Assembly (NCBI GenBank): GCA_945913285.1
Contig: CAMEDD010000001.1
Location: 62,001 to 126,000, forward strand
Length of the DNA: 64,000 nucleotides
From: Candidatus Sulfopaludibacter sp. SbA3
GTDB taxonomy: Bacteria; Pseudomonadota; Alphaproteobacteria; Caulobacterales; Hyphomonadaceae
Direction of reading: 5' to 3'
The position numbers and the translations under genes were made by a program. Position 1 is the first letter of the stretch. Each line of letters opens with the position of its first letter. Positions 47,158 through 56,095 of the stretch are shown piece by piece. A model generated the notes under the pieces. It had not been told where the DNA came from, did no database searches, and was given only the letters and a program-made list of their open reading frames with translations.

Positions 47158-49650
47158 ATGAAGTTCAAGAACCTCCTGCTTGCCGCAGCCGCGACGGTGG
47201 CCATGACGGCCAACGCATCCGCCGCATCGGCACAAGACGCCGCAGCGCCCGAAGAAGAGCTGCGCCGGACCGAGACGATCGTAACGATCGGCACGCGCGT
47301 GGCGGACCGCTCGGCGCTCGATACGGCAGCCGCGGTGGACGTGGTGTCCGAAGCTGCAATCCAGAATGGCGGGGTCAGCGAACTCAACCAGGCACTGGCC
47401 GTCAACCTGCCCGCCCTGAACTTCCCGCGCCCTGCCCTCGCAGACGGTACGGACTCGGTGCGTCCCGCCGCCCTGCGCGGTCTCGCGCCCGACCAGACGC
47501 TGGTTCTCGTCAACGGCAAGCGCCGCCACACAGCCTCGCTCGTCAACGTCAACGGCACGATCGGCCGCGGCGCGTCTGCGGTTGACCTTAACACAATCCC
47601 GAACCTCGCCGTCAGCGGCGTGGAAGTGCTGCGCGACGGGGCCTCGGCGCTCTACGGCTCGGACGCCATTGCCGGCGTGGTCAACGTGCGCCTGCGCGAT
47701 GCCAGCGAGGGCGGCGCGATCTCGGCGAGCTACGGTTTCCGCGAGACCGAATACACGACGCCCGTCACGCCGCCGACCGCGGCCGGCGTGCCTAACCCGG
47801 GCCGCGACGTAACGCGCGAGCGCACCGATGGCCGCGTTTATACTGTTGCCGGCTGGAAAGGCTTCGAACTCGGCGACGGCGGCTTCCTGACCGTCACCGG
47901 CGAATACAAGGATCAGGGCCGCACCGAGCGCCCCGGTTATGACTTCCGCGCACAATATCCCGGCAGCCAGCCTGCCGCGGAAGCGATCATCGGCCGCTTC
48001 AATGCCTGGACAGGCGAGCCTGAACTGGAACAACTGAGCCTCTTCGCCAATGCCGGGCTCGATCTCGAGAATGGCGCCGAGCTCTACGGCTGGGCGAGCT
48101 TCCAGGACCGCGAAACCACATCGGCCGGCTTCTTCCGCCGCGCGCTCGACGACCGCAACGTCATCCAGATCTATCCCAACGGCTTCCTGCCGAAGATCAA
48201 TCCAACGACCACGGACTATTCTGGTCTTGGCGGGGTGCGCTTCGACTGGGCCGGCTGGGCGGCAGATGCCTCGCTCGGCTATGGCTCCAACAAGATGGAA
48301 TTCCAGATCGTCGACACGCTGAACCGGTCCCTCGGTACCGCGTCCGGCACGTCGTTCGACGCTGGCGGCTTCGAGCACTCGCAGCTGGTCGCTAACATTG
48401 GCTTTGTCAAAGGCTTCGATGTGGACGGCCTCGCGTCGGCCCTCAACGTCGCCTGGGGCGCCGAAGCACGCCAGGAAACGTATGAAATCGTTGCGGGCGA
48501 ACCGGACTCCTACCGCAATGGCGGCGTGCGCCTGCCGAACGGCAGCCCGACCGCTTCCGGCGCGCAGGTCTTCCCTGGCTTCCGGCCGGAGAACGAGCTT
48601 GAGGAAGACCGCACGGCCGTGGGCGCCTACCTCGACCTTGAAGCCAACCTCACCGACGCCCTTCTGGTCTCGGGCGCTGTTCGCGCCGAATCCTATTCGG
48701 ACTTCGGCGAAACACTGACCGGCAAGGTGGCCGCACGCTATGATCTGACCGACAATTTCGCACTTCGCGGCTCTGCGCAGAACGGCTTCCGGGCCCCTTC
48801 CCTCCAGCAGCAGTTCTTCACCACCACGTCCACGAACTTCATCGCCGGCGTGCCGTTCGACATCACCACCTTCACGGTGGACAGCCCGGTCGCGCGCGCA
48901 TTGGGCTCGCAGGACCTCGACGCTGAAACCTCGGTCAACTACGCCGTGGGCGCGGTGTACCAGGCCGGCGCATTTAACCTCACGGTTGATGCTTACCGGA
49001 TCGACGTCACGGACCGGATTGTGCTGTCGGAAAACCTGACCGCCGCGAACGTTCGCGCATTCCTCGTCTCCCAGGGCTTCATCGGGGCCGGCGGCGGACG
49101 CTTCTTCCTCAACGGTGTCGATACCGAGACGACCGGCATCGATATCATCGCCAACTATGCCTTCCCGGAAACGGCCTATGGTACGTTCGACGTGACGGCA
49201 GGGGCGAACTTCAATTCGACCGAAGTGACCAAGGTTCCAGCCATCCCGCAATTGACGGCGCTGACCCCGCCGCCCGTTCTGTTTGCCCGCGTCAACGTGC
49301 TGACCCTCGAGGAAGGCGCGCCGAAGGACAAGTTCACGGCTCAGGTGAACTGGGATCACGGTCCGTTTGACGCCACGCTGCGCGCGGTGCGCTACGGCGA
49401 AGTTCTGGTGCCGCAGAGCGTTGCGGCTCAGGACTATACCCTCAGCCCCAAGACGTTGCTCGACATCGAGGCCCGTTATACCTGGAACGATCAGGTGACC
49501 ATCGCCGTCGGCGCTGACAACATCTTTGACGAGTACCCGGACGCGGCGCCGTTTGCCCTCAACAGCACCGGGAACACGCCCTTCTCGACCTACTCGCCGT
49601 TCGGCTATTCGGGCCGCTTCGTCTACACGAAAGCAACCTTCAACTTCTGA
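47158..49650 (+). CDS. TonB-dependent receptor
   Basis: An 830-residue outer-membrane receptor. The signal peptide ends near residue 27 (ASAASAQD), the TonB box region is ETIVTIGTR, and the plug domain (about 45-165) has LRGLAPDQTLVLVNGKRRH and GVEVLRDGASALYGSDAIAGVVNV. The barrel runs to a terminal aromatic (YTKATFNF). It resembles the subgroup with long vitamin/siderophore-type plugs, but the ligand cannot be told from the sequence. GGAG precedes the ATG and a terminator follows. Confidence 0.95.
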   Translation: MKFKNLLLAAAATVAMTANASAASAQDAAAPEEELRRTETIVTIGTRVADRSALDTAAAVDVVSEAAIQNGGVSELNQALAVNLPALNFPRPALADGTDSVRPAALRGLAPDQTLVLVNGKRRHTASLVNVNGTIGRGASAVDLNTIPNLAVSGVEVLRDGASALYGSDAIAGVVNVRLRDASEGGAISASYGFRETEYTTPVTPPTAAGVPNPGRDVTRERTDGRVYTVAGWKGFELGDGGFLTVTGEYKDQGRTERPGYDFRAQYPGSQPAAEAIIGRFNAWTGEPELEQLSLFANAGLDLENGAELYGWASFQDRETTSAGFFRRALDDRNVIQIYPNGFLPKINPTTTDYSGLGGVRFDWAGWAADASLGYGSNKMEFQIVDTLNRSLGTASGTSFDAGGFEHSQLVANIGFVKGFDVDGLASALNVAWGAEARQETYEIVAGEPDSYRNGGVRLPNGSPTASGAQVFPGFRPENELEEDRTAVGAYLDLEANLTDALLVSGAVRAESYSDFGETLTGKVAARYDLTDNFALRGSAQNGFRAPSLQQQFFTTTSTNFIAGVPFDITTFTVDSPVARALGSQDLDAETSVNYAVGAVYQAGAFNLTVDAYRIDVTDRIVLSENLTAANVRAFLVSQGFIGAGGGRFFLNGVDTETTGIDIIANYAFPETAYGTFDVTAGANFNSTEVTKVPAIPQLTALTPPPVLFARVNVLTLEEGAPKDKFTAQVNWDHGPFDATLRAVRYGEVLVPQSVAAQDYTLSPKTLLDIEARYTWNDQVTIAVGADNIFDEYPDAAPFALNSTGNTPFSTYSPFGYSGRFVYTKATFNF

Positions 49651-49676
49651 TTCGTTCCCAATGGAACGAAACCTCG

Positions 49677-49704
49677 CGCCGCCTCCGAAAGGGGGCGGCG
49701 TTTT
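49677..49704 (+). terminator. Rho-independent terminator after the TonB receptor
   Basis: CGCCGCCTCC (49677-49686), a GAAA tetraloop, and GGGGGCGGCG (49691-49700) form a ten-base-pair stem followed by TTTT. Confidence 0.9.
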
Positions 49705-49768
49705 GGTTTGCGCTTGATCGAGCCCCGGCCTTGCCTAGTGTGCCCGCAAAACGAGAGGACCAAAGCGC

Positions 49769-50659
49769 ATGCCACGGGCGAAGACGAATGGGATCGAGCT
49801 TGAATATGATACGCTGGGCAGCGCTAATGACCCGGCTGTTCTTCTGGTCATGGGCTTCGCGCTGCAGATGACGCGCTGGCCCGAAGGCCTGAAGCGGGGG
49901 CTCGCGGATGCAGGCTTCCGCGTGATCTGGTTCGACAACCGGGATGTCGGCCTCTCGACCGAGATCGCAAACATCACGCCGCTGGGCGCGCTGGAGATGA
50001 TGCAGGCCGCGATGACGGGCAAGGACACCTCGAAACTGGCGGCGTACACGCTCGACGACATGGCCGCAGACACAGCAGGGTTGCTCGATGCGATCGGAGT
50101 GGACCAGGCAAACATCATCGGCATGTCGATGGGCGGCATGATTGGGCAGCTGATGGCGCTCGACCATCCGCACAAGGTGCGCAAGCTGGTCGCGATGATG
50201 ACGACCTCCGGCAATCCGGCCTTGCCGCCACCCACGCCGGAGGCGGTAGCGGGGCTGTCCGCGCTGCAGCCGGTTCGAACCGCTGAAGCCATCGGCGAGA
50301 TTGCGGTCGTCGCCCAGCACGCAATCGGATCGCATCCGGATCTGCGCAACAACGCGGACGTGATCCGTACGCGGGGCATCGAGGACTTTCACCGCTCCGA
50401 CCGGCCGTTCGGTATCCTGCGCCAGAACGGGGCGGTCGTCGCCCAGAAGCGGTGGCATGACCGGCTCGGCGGCGTGACCGCGCCGACGCTGGTGCTGCAC
50501 GGCGCGGATGATCCGTTGATCCGGCCGGCCGCGGGTGAAGACATCGCCAAGCGCATCCCGGGCGCCGTTTTCAAATCCTATCCGAAATGGGGGCACGACC
50601 TGCCGGACAAGATGTCGGATACGCTGGTGGCGGACATCGTCCCGTTCTTGCGGGCTTGA
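49769..50659 (+). CDS. Alpha/beta hydrolase
   Basis: A 296-residue hydrolase of the esterase/haloperoxidase type. It begins with the strand GIELEYDTLGSANDPAVLLVMGFALQMTRWP, carries the nucleophile elbow GMSMGGMIGQ (Ser about 117-118), and ends with the Asp and His region (LVLHGADDPLIRPAAG, YPKWGHDLPDK). No lipase-specific lid is evident. Substrate is unknown. Confidence 0.92.
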   Translation: MPRAKTNGIELEYDTLGSANDPAVLLVMGFALQMTRWPEGLKRGLADAGFRVIWFDNRDVGLSTEIANITPLGALEMMQAAMTGKDTSKLAAYTLDDMAADTAGLLDAIGVDQANIIGMSMGGMIGQLMALDHPHKVRKLVAMMTTSGNPALPPPTPEAVAGLSALQPVRTAEAIGEIAVVAQHAIGSHPDLRNNADVIRTRGIEDFHRSDRPFGILRQNGAVVAQKRWHDRLGGVTAPTLVLHGADDPLIRPAAGEDIAKRIPGAVFKSYPKWGHDLPDKMSDTLVADIVPFLRA

Positions 50660-50699
50660 TACTGCCCCCCTCGCCCACGACCGGGAGGGGGGGAAACAG

Positions 50700-51677
50700 T
50701 CAGCGGATCGCGACCGGGTTCACGATGGCCTGGACAGCACCTTCAAGACGCGGCGCGCCGAGCGTGAAGAAGAATTCTGTCACGCCGTCGGCGGCCAGTT
50801 GCGTGGTCACCATGTTCTCGAGGATGTAGACGCCATTCTTCGCGAGCAGCGTGAGGTGCACGTCAAACGGACGCGTCTCCTTTTCGAACGGAATGACTTC
50901 GAGGGCCCAGGTGTCGGCGCCGATGGCGACGACGCCGAGATCAGCAAGATATTGCGCGCCCTCCACACCGATACCGGGCTCGACCGGCGACAGTGTCGCC
51001 GAGCCTTCCGATGCCTTCATCGTGCCTGTATGGAAGAGCACGATATCGCCCCTGCCGATCGTCACGCCAGCGGCTTTTGCGGCGGCTTCGATTTCCTTGC
51101 GGTTGAACGCCGTTCCGGCCGGTACGGGATCGCCGAAGGCTTTCGTCATGTCGAGCAACACGCCGCGCGTCGCGACCGGCGGCAGCGTGTGGGTGCCATA
51201 CTGCGTCAGGCCGCCCGTCGTGACGAAATCAGCGACGGGCACGCCGTTATAGTAGCGATGGTCGATGCCCATATGGCCAAGCCCGTCGAGCTGGCTGCCA
51301 ATGCCGACATAGGTGTTGACGAGGTCATCGTTCCCGACCGCCTTGTTCTCGCCGAGCGGCGTGCCCGAACCGTCCGAGAGCTGAAGAACCGTCATGTTGA
51401 ACGTACGCGGCCCATAGGCCGGTGTCTTGCGGCCCGTCACCTGCCCCAGCGCGTAGGTCTTTCCGGTCTTGATCAGTTTGGCCGCTTCGGCGGTTTTCTC
51501 CGGGGACAGATTGTTCATGGCGCCCAGCCGGTCGTCCGCGCCGTAGCGAGAGGGGTACCAGCCCTCTCCCTTGATTTCGGTCTTGGCAGCGGGCGCCCCC
51601 GGTGCATCCACCAGTCCGCTGGAAAAGTGGCCGCAGGCAGCCAGCAAGGCCGTGCTGGCGATCAGAATACGCTTCAT
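50700..51677 (-). CDS. Cyclase family lipoprotein (kynurenine formamidase-like)
   Basis: A 325-residue exported protein with a lipobox (TALLAACGHF) and a cyclase/formamidase domain. The metal-site motif appears as GIGSQLDGLGHMGIDHRYYNG, where the family's HxGTHxDxPxH has lost the first His and the Thr-His. The later IVLFHTGTMK and GADTWALEVIPFEKET fit the same subfamily of cyclases with variant motifs. Function is unknown. ATG 51677 starts the signal peptide. Confidence 0.8.
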   Translation of the reverse strand: MKRILIASTALLAACGHFSSGLVDAPGAPAAKTEIKGEGWYPSRYGADDRLGAMNNLSPEKTAEAAKLIKTGKTYALGQVTGRKTPAYGPRTFNMTVLQLSDGSGTPLGENKAVGNDDLVNTYVGIGSQLDGLGHMGIDHRYYNGVPVADFVTTGGLTQYGTHTLPPVATRGVLLDMTKAFGDPVPAGTAFNRKEIEAAAKAAGVTIGRGDIVLFHTGTMKASEGSATLSPVEPGIGVEGAQYLADLGVVAIGADTWALEVIPFEKETRPFDVHLTLLAKNGVYILENMVTTQLAADGVTEFFFTLGAPRLEGAVQAIVNPVAIR

Positions 51678-51741
51678 GGTGATTACCTCAATTATTAAGT
51701 TTGTGAAGAGCGTAGCCGCGCGGCGGCGCAAGACAAGGGTG

Positions 51742-52689
51742 TCAGGCCCGGCGTACCAGGAATCCGGCGCGCGGGAAGTGGACGTGGATCGTCTCCGCCT
51801 CGGGCGTGAACCGGCGCACGATTACGCGCTGCGAATCAGCGTGCACCAGTTCGCCCTCGACCCAGATCTGGCCATAGTCGTCCGGCGCCACGGCGACCTT
51901 TTCGCCGGGCGAGAATTCCTGCGGCTCGTTTCGGGTGGTGGCCGCCACGAGGCGCGGCGCGGCGTCCCTGGCAATAGCGAGGGCCTCGCCGGACGTGATG
52001 GTTTCCGGCTCCTGCCCCTCGGCCTCTGCCAGGCGGCGGGCCCAGGCAGCAGTCAGCGGCGCATTTTCGAGACAGGACTGCGCGAATTCCGGCACAGCGT
52101 TCTTCATCCACCAGACATTCATGTAGGCGTGGATATCGACGAGACCGGGCTTCGCCCCGATCAGGTAGTTGCCGGCCCCTGCCCCCTTGCCGCCGGCGAG
52201 GCGTTCCTCGATCAGCATCAGGCGGGCTCGCCACTGGTCCTTCATCATCGGGGCGACGGCCTTCAGCGCATTCACATCAAACGGGCGGCCAGACAGCTGC
52301 TCTCGGTCCTTGATGAAGGCCTCCGGAACCGCATCGCCCATATGCCCGAAAATCACCGCGACGGAGGACTGGAACCAGCGCGAATCGGCCCAGCCCGCAA
52401 CCATCTGGGCGAGGCCCTCATGGCCGGGCAGCTTCAGCGTGTAGAGGGGATAGCGCGCTTCGATCTCGCGCAGGATGATGGCTGTGTCGCAATACACGTC
52501 CGCGCCGATCTGCATGACCGGTGTGCGCCGGTAGCCGCCTGTCATCGGCATCAGGTCCGGACGCGGCATGATCATCGCAATCTCAACCCTCGAATAGGCG
52601 AGGTTCTTAAGACGGAGCGCGAGACGGACCTTCTCCGAGAAGGGTGAAGAGGGATATTCGTGCAGGATGATACTACGGGCGTCCGCCAT
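51742..52689 (-). CDS. Glutathione S-transferase family protein
   Basis: A 315-residue protein with an N-terminal thioredoxin-like domain (about 6-85: LHEYPSSPFSEKVRLALRLKNLAYSRVEI, then RRTPVMQIGADVYCDTAIILREIE) and a helical C-terminal domain with the GLVDIHAYMNVWWM core. About 60 extra residues at the end form a beta-rich tail that is unlike standard GSTs. Conjugation substrate is not known. Confidence 0.87.
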   Translation of the reverse strand: MADARSIILHEYPSSPFSEKVRLALRLKNLAYSRVEIAMIMPRPDLMPMTGGYRRTPVMQIGADVYCDTAIILREIEARYPLYTLKLPGHEGLAQMVAGWADSRWFQSSVAVIFGHMGDAVPEAFIKDREQLSGRPFDVNALKAVAPMMKDQWRARLMLIEERLAGGKGAGAGNYLIGAKPGLVDIHAYMNVWWMKNAVPEFAQSCLENAPLTAAWARRLAEAEGQEPETITSGEALAIARDAAPRLVAATTRNEPQEFSPGEKVAVAPDDYGQIWVEGELVHADSQRVIVRRFTPEAETIHVHFPRAGFLVRRA

Positions 52690-52828
52690 GTTCCGCTGCT
52701 TGCCTCCCGGGCTTTTGACAGCGCACCTTGCGTGTTCCCGGGGTCAGGTAAAGAGGCAAAAAAATCCTGCTTCGATGCCGCGCAAGAAACGGGTGGCGCG
52801 CTGGCCGGGCGCGGTTCATTTTGCGGAC

Positions 52829-53713
52829 ATGCTTGACGCCCCTGCCCCCCTCGATGAACGCGCCCGGACCTATGACCGTATGGCCAAAGCCCTCGACTGG
52901 CTCGGCGAAAGCTGGACCGAATGGCCGGACCTTGATGCCGCAGCGTCGGCCATGGGTCTCTCGCCCCATCATTTCCAACGGGAGTTTACCCGCTGGGCCG
53001 GGATCAGCCCGAAACAGTTCCAGGGCGCACTTGCCCACGGCGCTGCGGGCGACTTGCTGCGAAGCGGCGCGAGCGTCCTGGAAGCGGCCCTGGAGACAGG
53101 CCTATCCGGTCCCGGCCGGCTGCACGACCTGTTCATTGCGCATGAAGGCCTGACGCCGGGCGAAGCGAAAGCGGGCGGCAAAGGCGCAGACCTTGTCCTT
53201 GGCCGCGCGCCGACACCGTTCGGGCTGGGCGCCTGGCTGACGGGTCCGCGCGGTCTCGTCGCGCTGGGCTTCATTGATGATGGCGCGCCGGCCCGCATGG
53301 GATTCGAACATCAGGGACGCCGCCAGGACGAGGCGTTTGCGAACCTCGCTGCGCGCTACCCGGGGGCCAGCATCCGGCGTGATGACACCGAAGCGGAACG
53401 CCTCGCCGCGCGCGTGTTCGAGGCGGGCGAGCCACTGCCCGTCTGCCTCTATGGCACCCCCTTCCGGCGGCAGGTCTGGCGCGCGCTTCTGGAGATCCCG
53501 GCGGGCGAAACGCGAACCTATGGCGCGCTCGCCGCCCGCATCGATGCACCCAAGGCCGCGCGCGCGGTGGGCGCAGCTGTAGGAGCCAACCCGGTCAGCT
53601 GGTTCATTCCCTGCCACCGCGCCCTTGCAGCCGACGGGCGCCTGCATAACTACCATTGGGGCGTGGCACGCAAACGCGCGATGCTGGTTTACGAGACGGC
53701 GCACGCCGCCTGA
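52829..53713 (+). CDS. AraC-type HTH/methylated-DNA--cysteine S-methyltransferase (Ada-like, without N-terminal domain)
   Basis: A 294-residue fusion: AraC-type DNA-binding helices (about 32-115: LDAAASAMGLSPHHFQREFTRWAGISPKQFQ) followed by an O6-alkylguanine methyltransferase domain. The acceptor cysteine is C262 in PCHRAL, with the arginine-finger region GAAVGANPVSWFIPCH. Ada's N-terminal zinc domain that senses phosphotriesters is missing, so autoregulation must differ from E. coli. The start may be the earlier ATG 52775, which would add 18 basic residues. Confidence 0.9.
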   Translation: MLDAPAPLDERARTYDRMAKALDWLGESWTEWPDLDAAASAMGLSPHHFQREFTRWAGISPKQFQGALAHGAAGDLLRSGASVLEAALETGLSGPGRLHDLFIAHEGLTPGEAKAGGKGADLVLGRAPTPFGLGAWLTGPRGLVALGFIDDGAPARMGFEHQGRRQDEAFANLAARYPGASIRRDDTEAERLAARVFEAGEPLPVCLYGTPFRRQVWRALLEIPAGETRTYGALAARIDAPKAARAVGAAVGANPVSWFIPCHRALAADGRLHNYHWGVARKRAMLVYETAHAA

Positions 53714-53735
53714 TCTCAAAAAAGGAGCCTGCCGA

Positions 53736-54209
53736 ATGAGCCCTGAATTCCTGCACACGATGGTGCGTGTCGGCGACCTGCCGGCGGCCCTGAAGTTCTA
53801 CTGCGATGGACTGGGGCTTACGCAAGTCGCCCGCGCGGACAATGAAGCGGGCCGCTTCACGCTCGTCTTCCTCGCATCCCCCGCCGACATCGCGCGGATG
53901 GGCGGAGTGCCGGCCGGCAAGACGCCAACGCAGATGGACATCGCGATGATCGAGCTGACCCATAACTGGGACGAGGCGGATTACCAGGGGGGGCGAAATT
54001 TCGGCCACCTCGCCTACCGCGTGGACGACATCTACGCCGCCACACAGCGCTTTGCCGATCTCGGCGTCACGATCTCCCGTCCGCCCCGCGACGGGCGCAT
54101 GACCTTCATCCGTTCGCCGGACGGCATCTCGGTCGAGCTTCTCCAGAAAGGCGCCGCCCTTCCGCCGCAGGAGCCGTGGGCGAGCGCGCCGAATATCGGG
54201 GTCTGGTGA
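53736..54209 (+). CDS. VOC family protein, glyoxalase I-like
   Basis: A 157-residue vicinal-oxygen-chelate protein. The two babab modules carry FLHTMVRVGDLPAALKFYCDGLG and FGHLAYRVDDIYAATQRFADLG, with glutamates in IELTHNWD and SVELLQKGA, as in lactoylglutathione lyase (GloA), though the exact ligand set cannot be proved by eye. It follows the Ada-like gene by 22 bp. Confidence 0.83.
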   Translation: MSPEFLHTMVRVGDLPAALKFYCDGLGLTQVARADNEAGRFTLVFLASPADIARMGGVPAGKTPTQMDIAMIELTHNWDEADYQGGRNFGHLAYRVDDIYAATQRFADLGVTISRPPRDGRMTFIRSPDGISVELLQKGAALPPQEPWASAPNIGVW

Positions 54210-54284
54210 GCGCCGGCCGGCAAGTTTCCGCGTGATCTCCGGCCGAAGCAGGCTAAGGTCGCGTCACAACCGGAGGACACATCC

Positions 54285-54677
54285 ATGACACCCATCGCTG
54301 CCGTTACGCTTTATCTCGGCCTCTTCGGCCTGTTGATGCTTGCCCTCAAACTGAATGTCGGGCGAGTGCGCACGTCCCAGAAGGTCGGCTTCGGGGACGG
54401 CAACAACGAAGCGGTCCAACGCGCGATCCGGGTTCAGGGCAACGCGGTCGAGGACGTGCCCATCGTGCTTCTGGGGCTGATCGGCCTCGCCCTGATGGAT
54501 GCGCCGGTCCTGCTGATCCATGGCCTCGGCGGCAGCTTTTTCGTGGGACGCGTGCTGCATGCCGTCGGGCTCGGCGGGTCATCCGGCGCAAGCTTCGGAC
54601 GTTTTGCCGGCACGTTGCTCTCGCTACTCGTGATCATCATTACGGCGGGCGCCTGCATCTGGTTTGCGGTGACATGA
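54285..54677 (+). CDS. MAPEG family membrane protein
   Basis: A 130-residue protein with four hydrophobic helices (about 3-22, 60-80, 82-100 and 108-130) and the MAPEG motif EAVQRAIRVQGNAVEDVPIVLLG between helices 1 and 2. Members bind glutathione and handle lipid peroxides or electrophiles in the membrane. Its place after GST and glyoxalase-like genes fits detoxification. Confidence 0.88.
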   Translation: MTPIAAVTLYLGLFGLLMLALKLNVGRVRTSQKVGFGDGNNEAVQRAIRVQGNAVEDVPIVLLGLIGLALMDAPVLLIHGLGGSFFVGRVLHAVGLGGSSGASFGRFAGTLLSLLVIIITAGACIWFAVT

Positions 54678-54764
54678 GGCCGCCGGGCTGACTGCCAACT
54701 CGGGCGGCGGGCCGTTTTACATCACGGGTCTTGGCGACGCGCTCGTGAAGGTCGGCAGATAAGC

Positions 54765-55313
54765 TCAGTCGAGCGCGCCGATATACGGCAGGCCGCGGTA
54801 GAGCCCCGCATCGTCCATGCCGTAACCGACGAGGAAGCGGCCGGGCGAATCGAACGCGCAATAGTCGACACCGTCAGCGCCGCGCGGGGCCCAGGGCTTT
54901 TGCGTCAGCGCCACGGTGATCACTTCGCGCGCGCCCTTCGCGAGCAGGTGATGCTTGGCGAACTCGAGCGTGCGGCCCGTATCGAACACATCATCGATCA
55001 GCAGCATGCCGCGCCCTTCAACGGGGCGCGAAACATCGGCGCGCACGACGACACGGCCGGAGCTTTCGCGCGCGTCGCGGTAGCTTTCGAGCCAGAGCAC
55101 ATCCAGAATCGGATGCACATCCCGCCGGGCCAGCGCCTTCATCAGGTCGCTGGTGAAGGGCGTGGCGCCAATCAGGATGGAAACGGCGGTCCAATCCCCT
55201 GTGAGGCGCGGCGCAAGACGGTCCGCCAGTTCGTCGACGCGGGCCATCAGGTCGGCTTCCGACAGGATCACATCGATCTTCGGCATCGGGGCGAGCGGCG
55301 TAGGAGCTTGCAT
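54765..55313 (-). CDS. hpt: Hypoxanthine phosphoribosyltransferase
   Basis: A 182-residue type I phosphoribosyltransferase that salvages hypoxanthine or guanine. The PRPP motif is MLLIDDVFDTGRTL (about 98-111), with SILIGATPFTSDLMKAL earlier and the hood DYCAFDSPGRFLVGYGMDD near the end. The usual GTG-type loop and Lys are consistent with HPRT. The MQAP start or the internal ATG 27 bases later are both possible. Confidence 0.9.
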   Translation of the reverse strand: MQAPTPLAPMPKIDVILSEADLMARVDELADRLAPRLTGDWTAVSILIGATPFTSDLMKALARRDVHPILDVLWLESYRDARESSGRVVVRADVSRPVEGRGMLLIDDVFDTGRTLEFAKHHLLAKGAREVITVALTQKPWAPRGADGVDYCAFDSPGRFLVGYGMDDAGLYRGLPYIGALD

Positions 55314-55315
55314 GT

Positions 55316-56047
55316 TCAGGTGGGTTCCTCAGTGGCTGGAACAGTCTCTTCCGTCTCCGGAACGGTCTCGTCAACGATGGGCGATAACTCTTCCGCTGGC
55401 GGATCATCTGGCACAGCCGAGCGCTCGACAAAGCGGACGACGATTTCGAAACTCTCGACCGGCGCGGGCTCGACCACCACGCCGAACTGTCCCGACGCGC
55501 CGGGCTCAAGTTCACCGGGCGTGATGAAACTGTATTGGCTGGCAACAACCTTGCCGTCCTCGTCGCGCAGGTCCACGCGCACGCCGGGTGTTTCAACGGA
55601 GGTGCGCGCGACATTCACTGCGCGGCCCGTGACGGTGACGACCGGGATCGTGTCATTGAAGGTGCGGGCGCGTTCGATATCCGCAAAATCGAGACCGAAC
55701 CGGTTCACATCAAGACCCGCCAGCTTGTAGGCAGCCGCCGAGTGAGGCCAGACTTTCACCACGTCATTGCGGAAGAAGAAGGCGGCAATGGTTGCGGCGA
55801 CGAACAGGCTGATCGTCAGCAACCAGGAAAACACCGCTGCAAACCGGCTCTTCTCGCGGCGCTGCTCGCGCATCCGCTCGCGGTAAACTTCATGAGCGGG
55901 CGCCGACGGCTTGTCTTCGGCCAGCGCTTTGGGCTGCACAAACCACGAATGGCCGCACGCCGCGCATTTCACAGTGCGCCCGCTTTCACCGATTGTTGAG
56001 TCATCGGCGAAATAATGGGTGCTGCAAGACGGACAGGTAAGGATCAT
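55316..56047 (-). CDS. Zinc-ribbon (MJ0042) and DUF3426 membrane protein
   Basis: A 243-residue protein. The N-terminal zinc ribbon is CPSCSTHYF...CAACGHSW, with four cysteines within residues 5-35. A basic stretch (REQRREKSRF) precedes one membrane helix (about 68-92) and a periplasmic beta domain (DUF3426) with TVTGRAVNVARTSVETPGVRVDLRD. An acidic, threonine-rich tail closes it. This gene sits divergent from ftsE, its common neighbour in Caulobacterales. Confidence 0.87.
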   Translation of the reverse strand: MILTCPSCSTHYFADDSTIGESGRTVKCAACGHSWFVQPKALAEDKPSAPAHEVYRERMREQRREKSRFAAVFSWLLTISLFVAATIAAFFFRNDVVKVWPHSAAAYKLAGLDVNRFGLDFADIERARTFNDTIPVVTVTGRAVNVARTSVETPGVRVDLRDEDGKVVASQYSFITPGELEPGASGQFGVVVEPAPVESFEIVVRFVERSAVPDDPPAEELSPIVDETVPETEETVPATEEPT

Positions 56048-56095
56048 TCCGTTATCTCTCCTGCTGCCTCACTTGGCCAACCCGGACCCCGCCCC

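Noticed and set aside
47107-49359. 750-codon minus-strand frame opposite the TonB receptor
   Set aside because: Shadow of a complete 830-residue receptor with signal peptide and terminator; charged, repetitive product with no domain.
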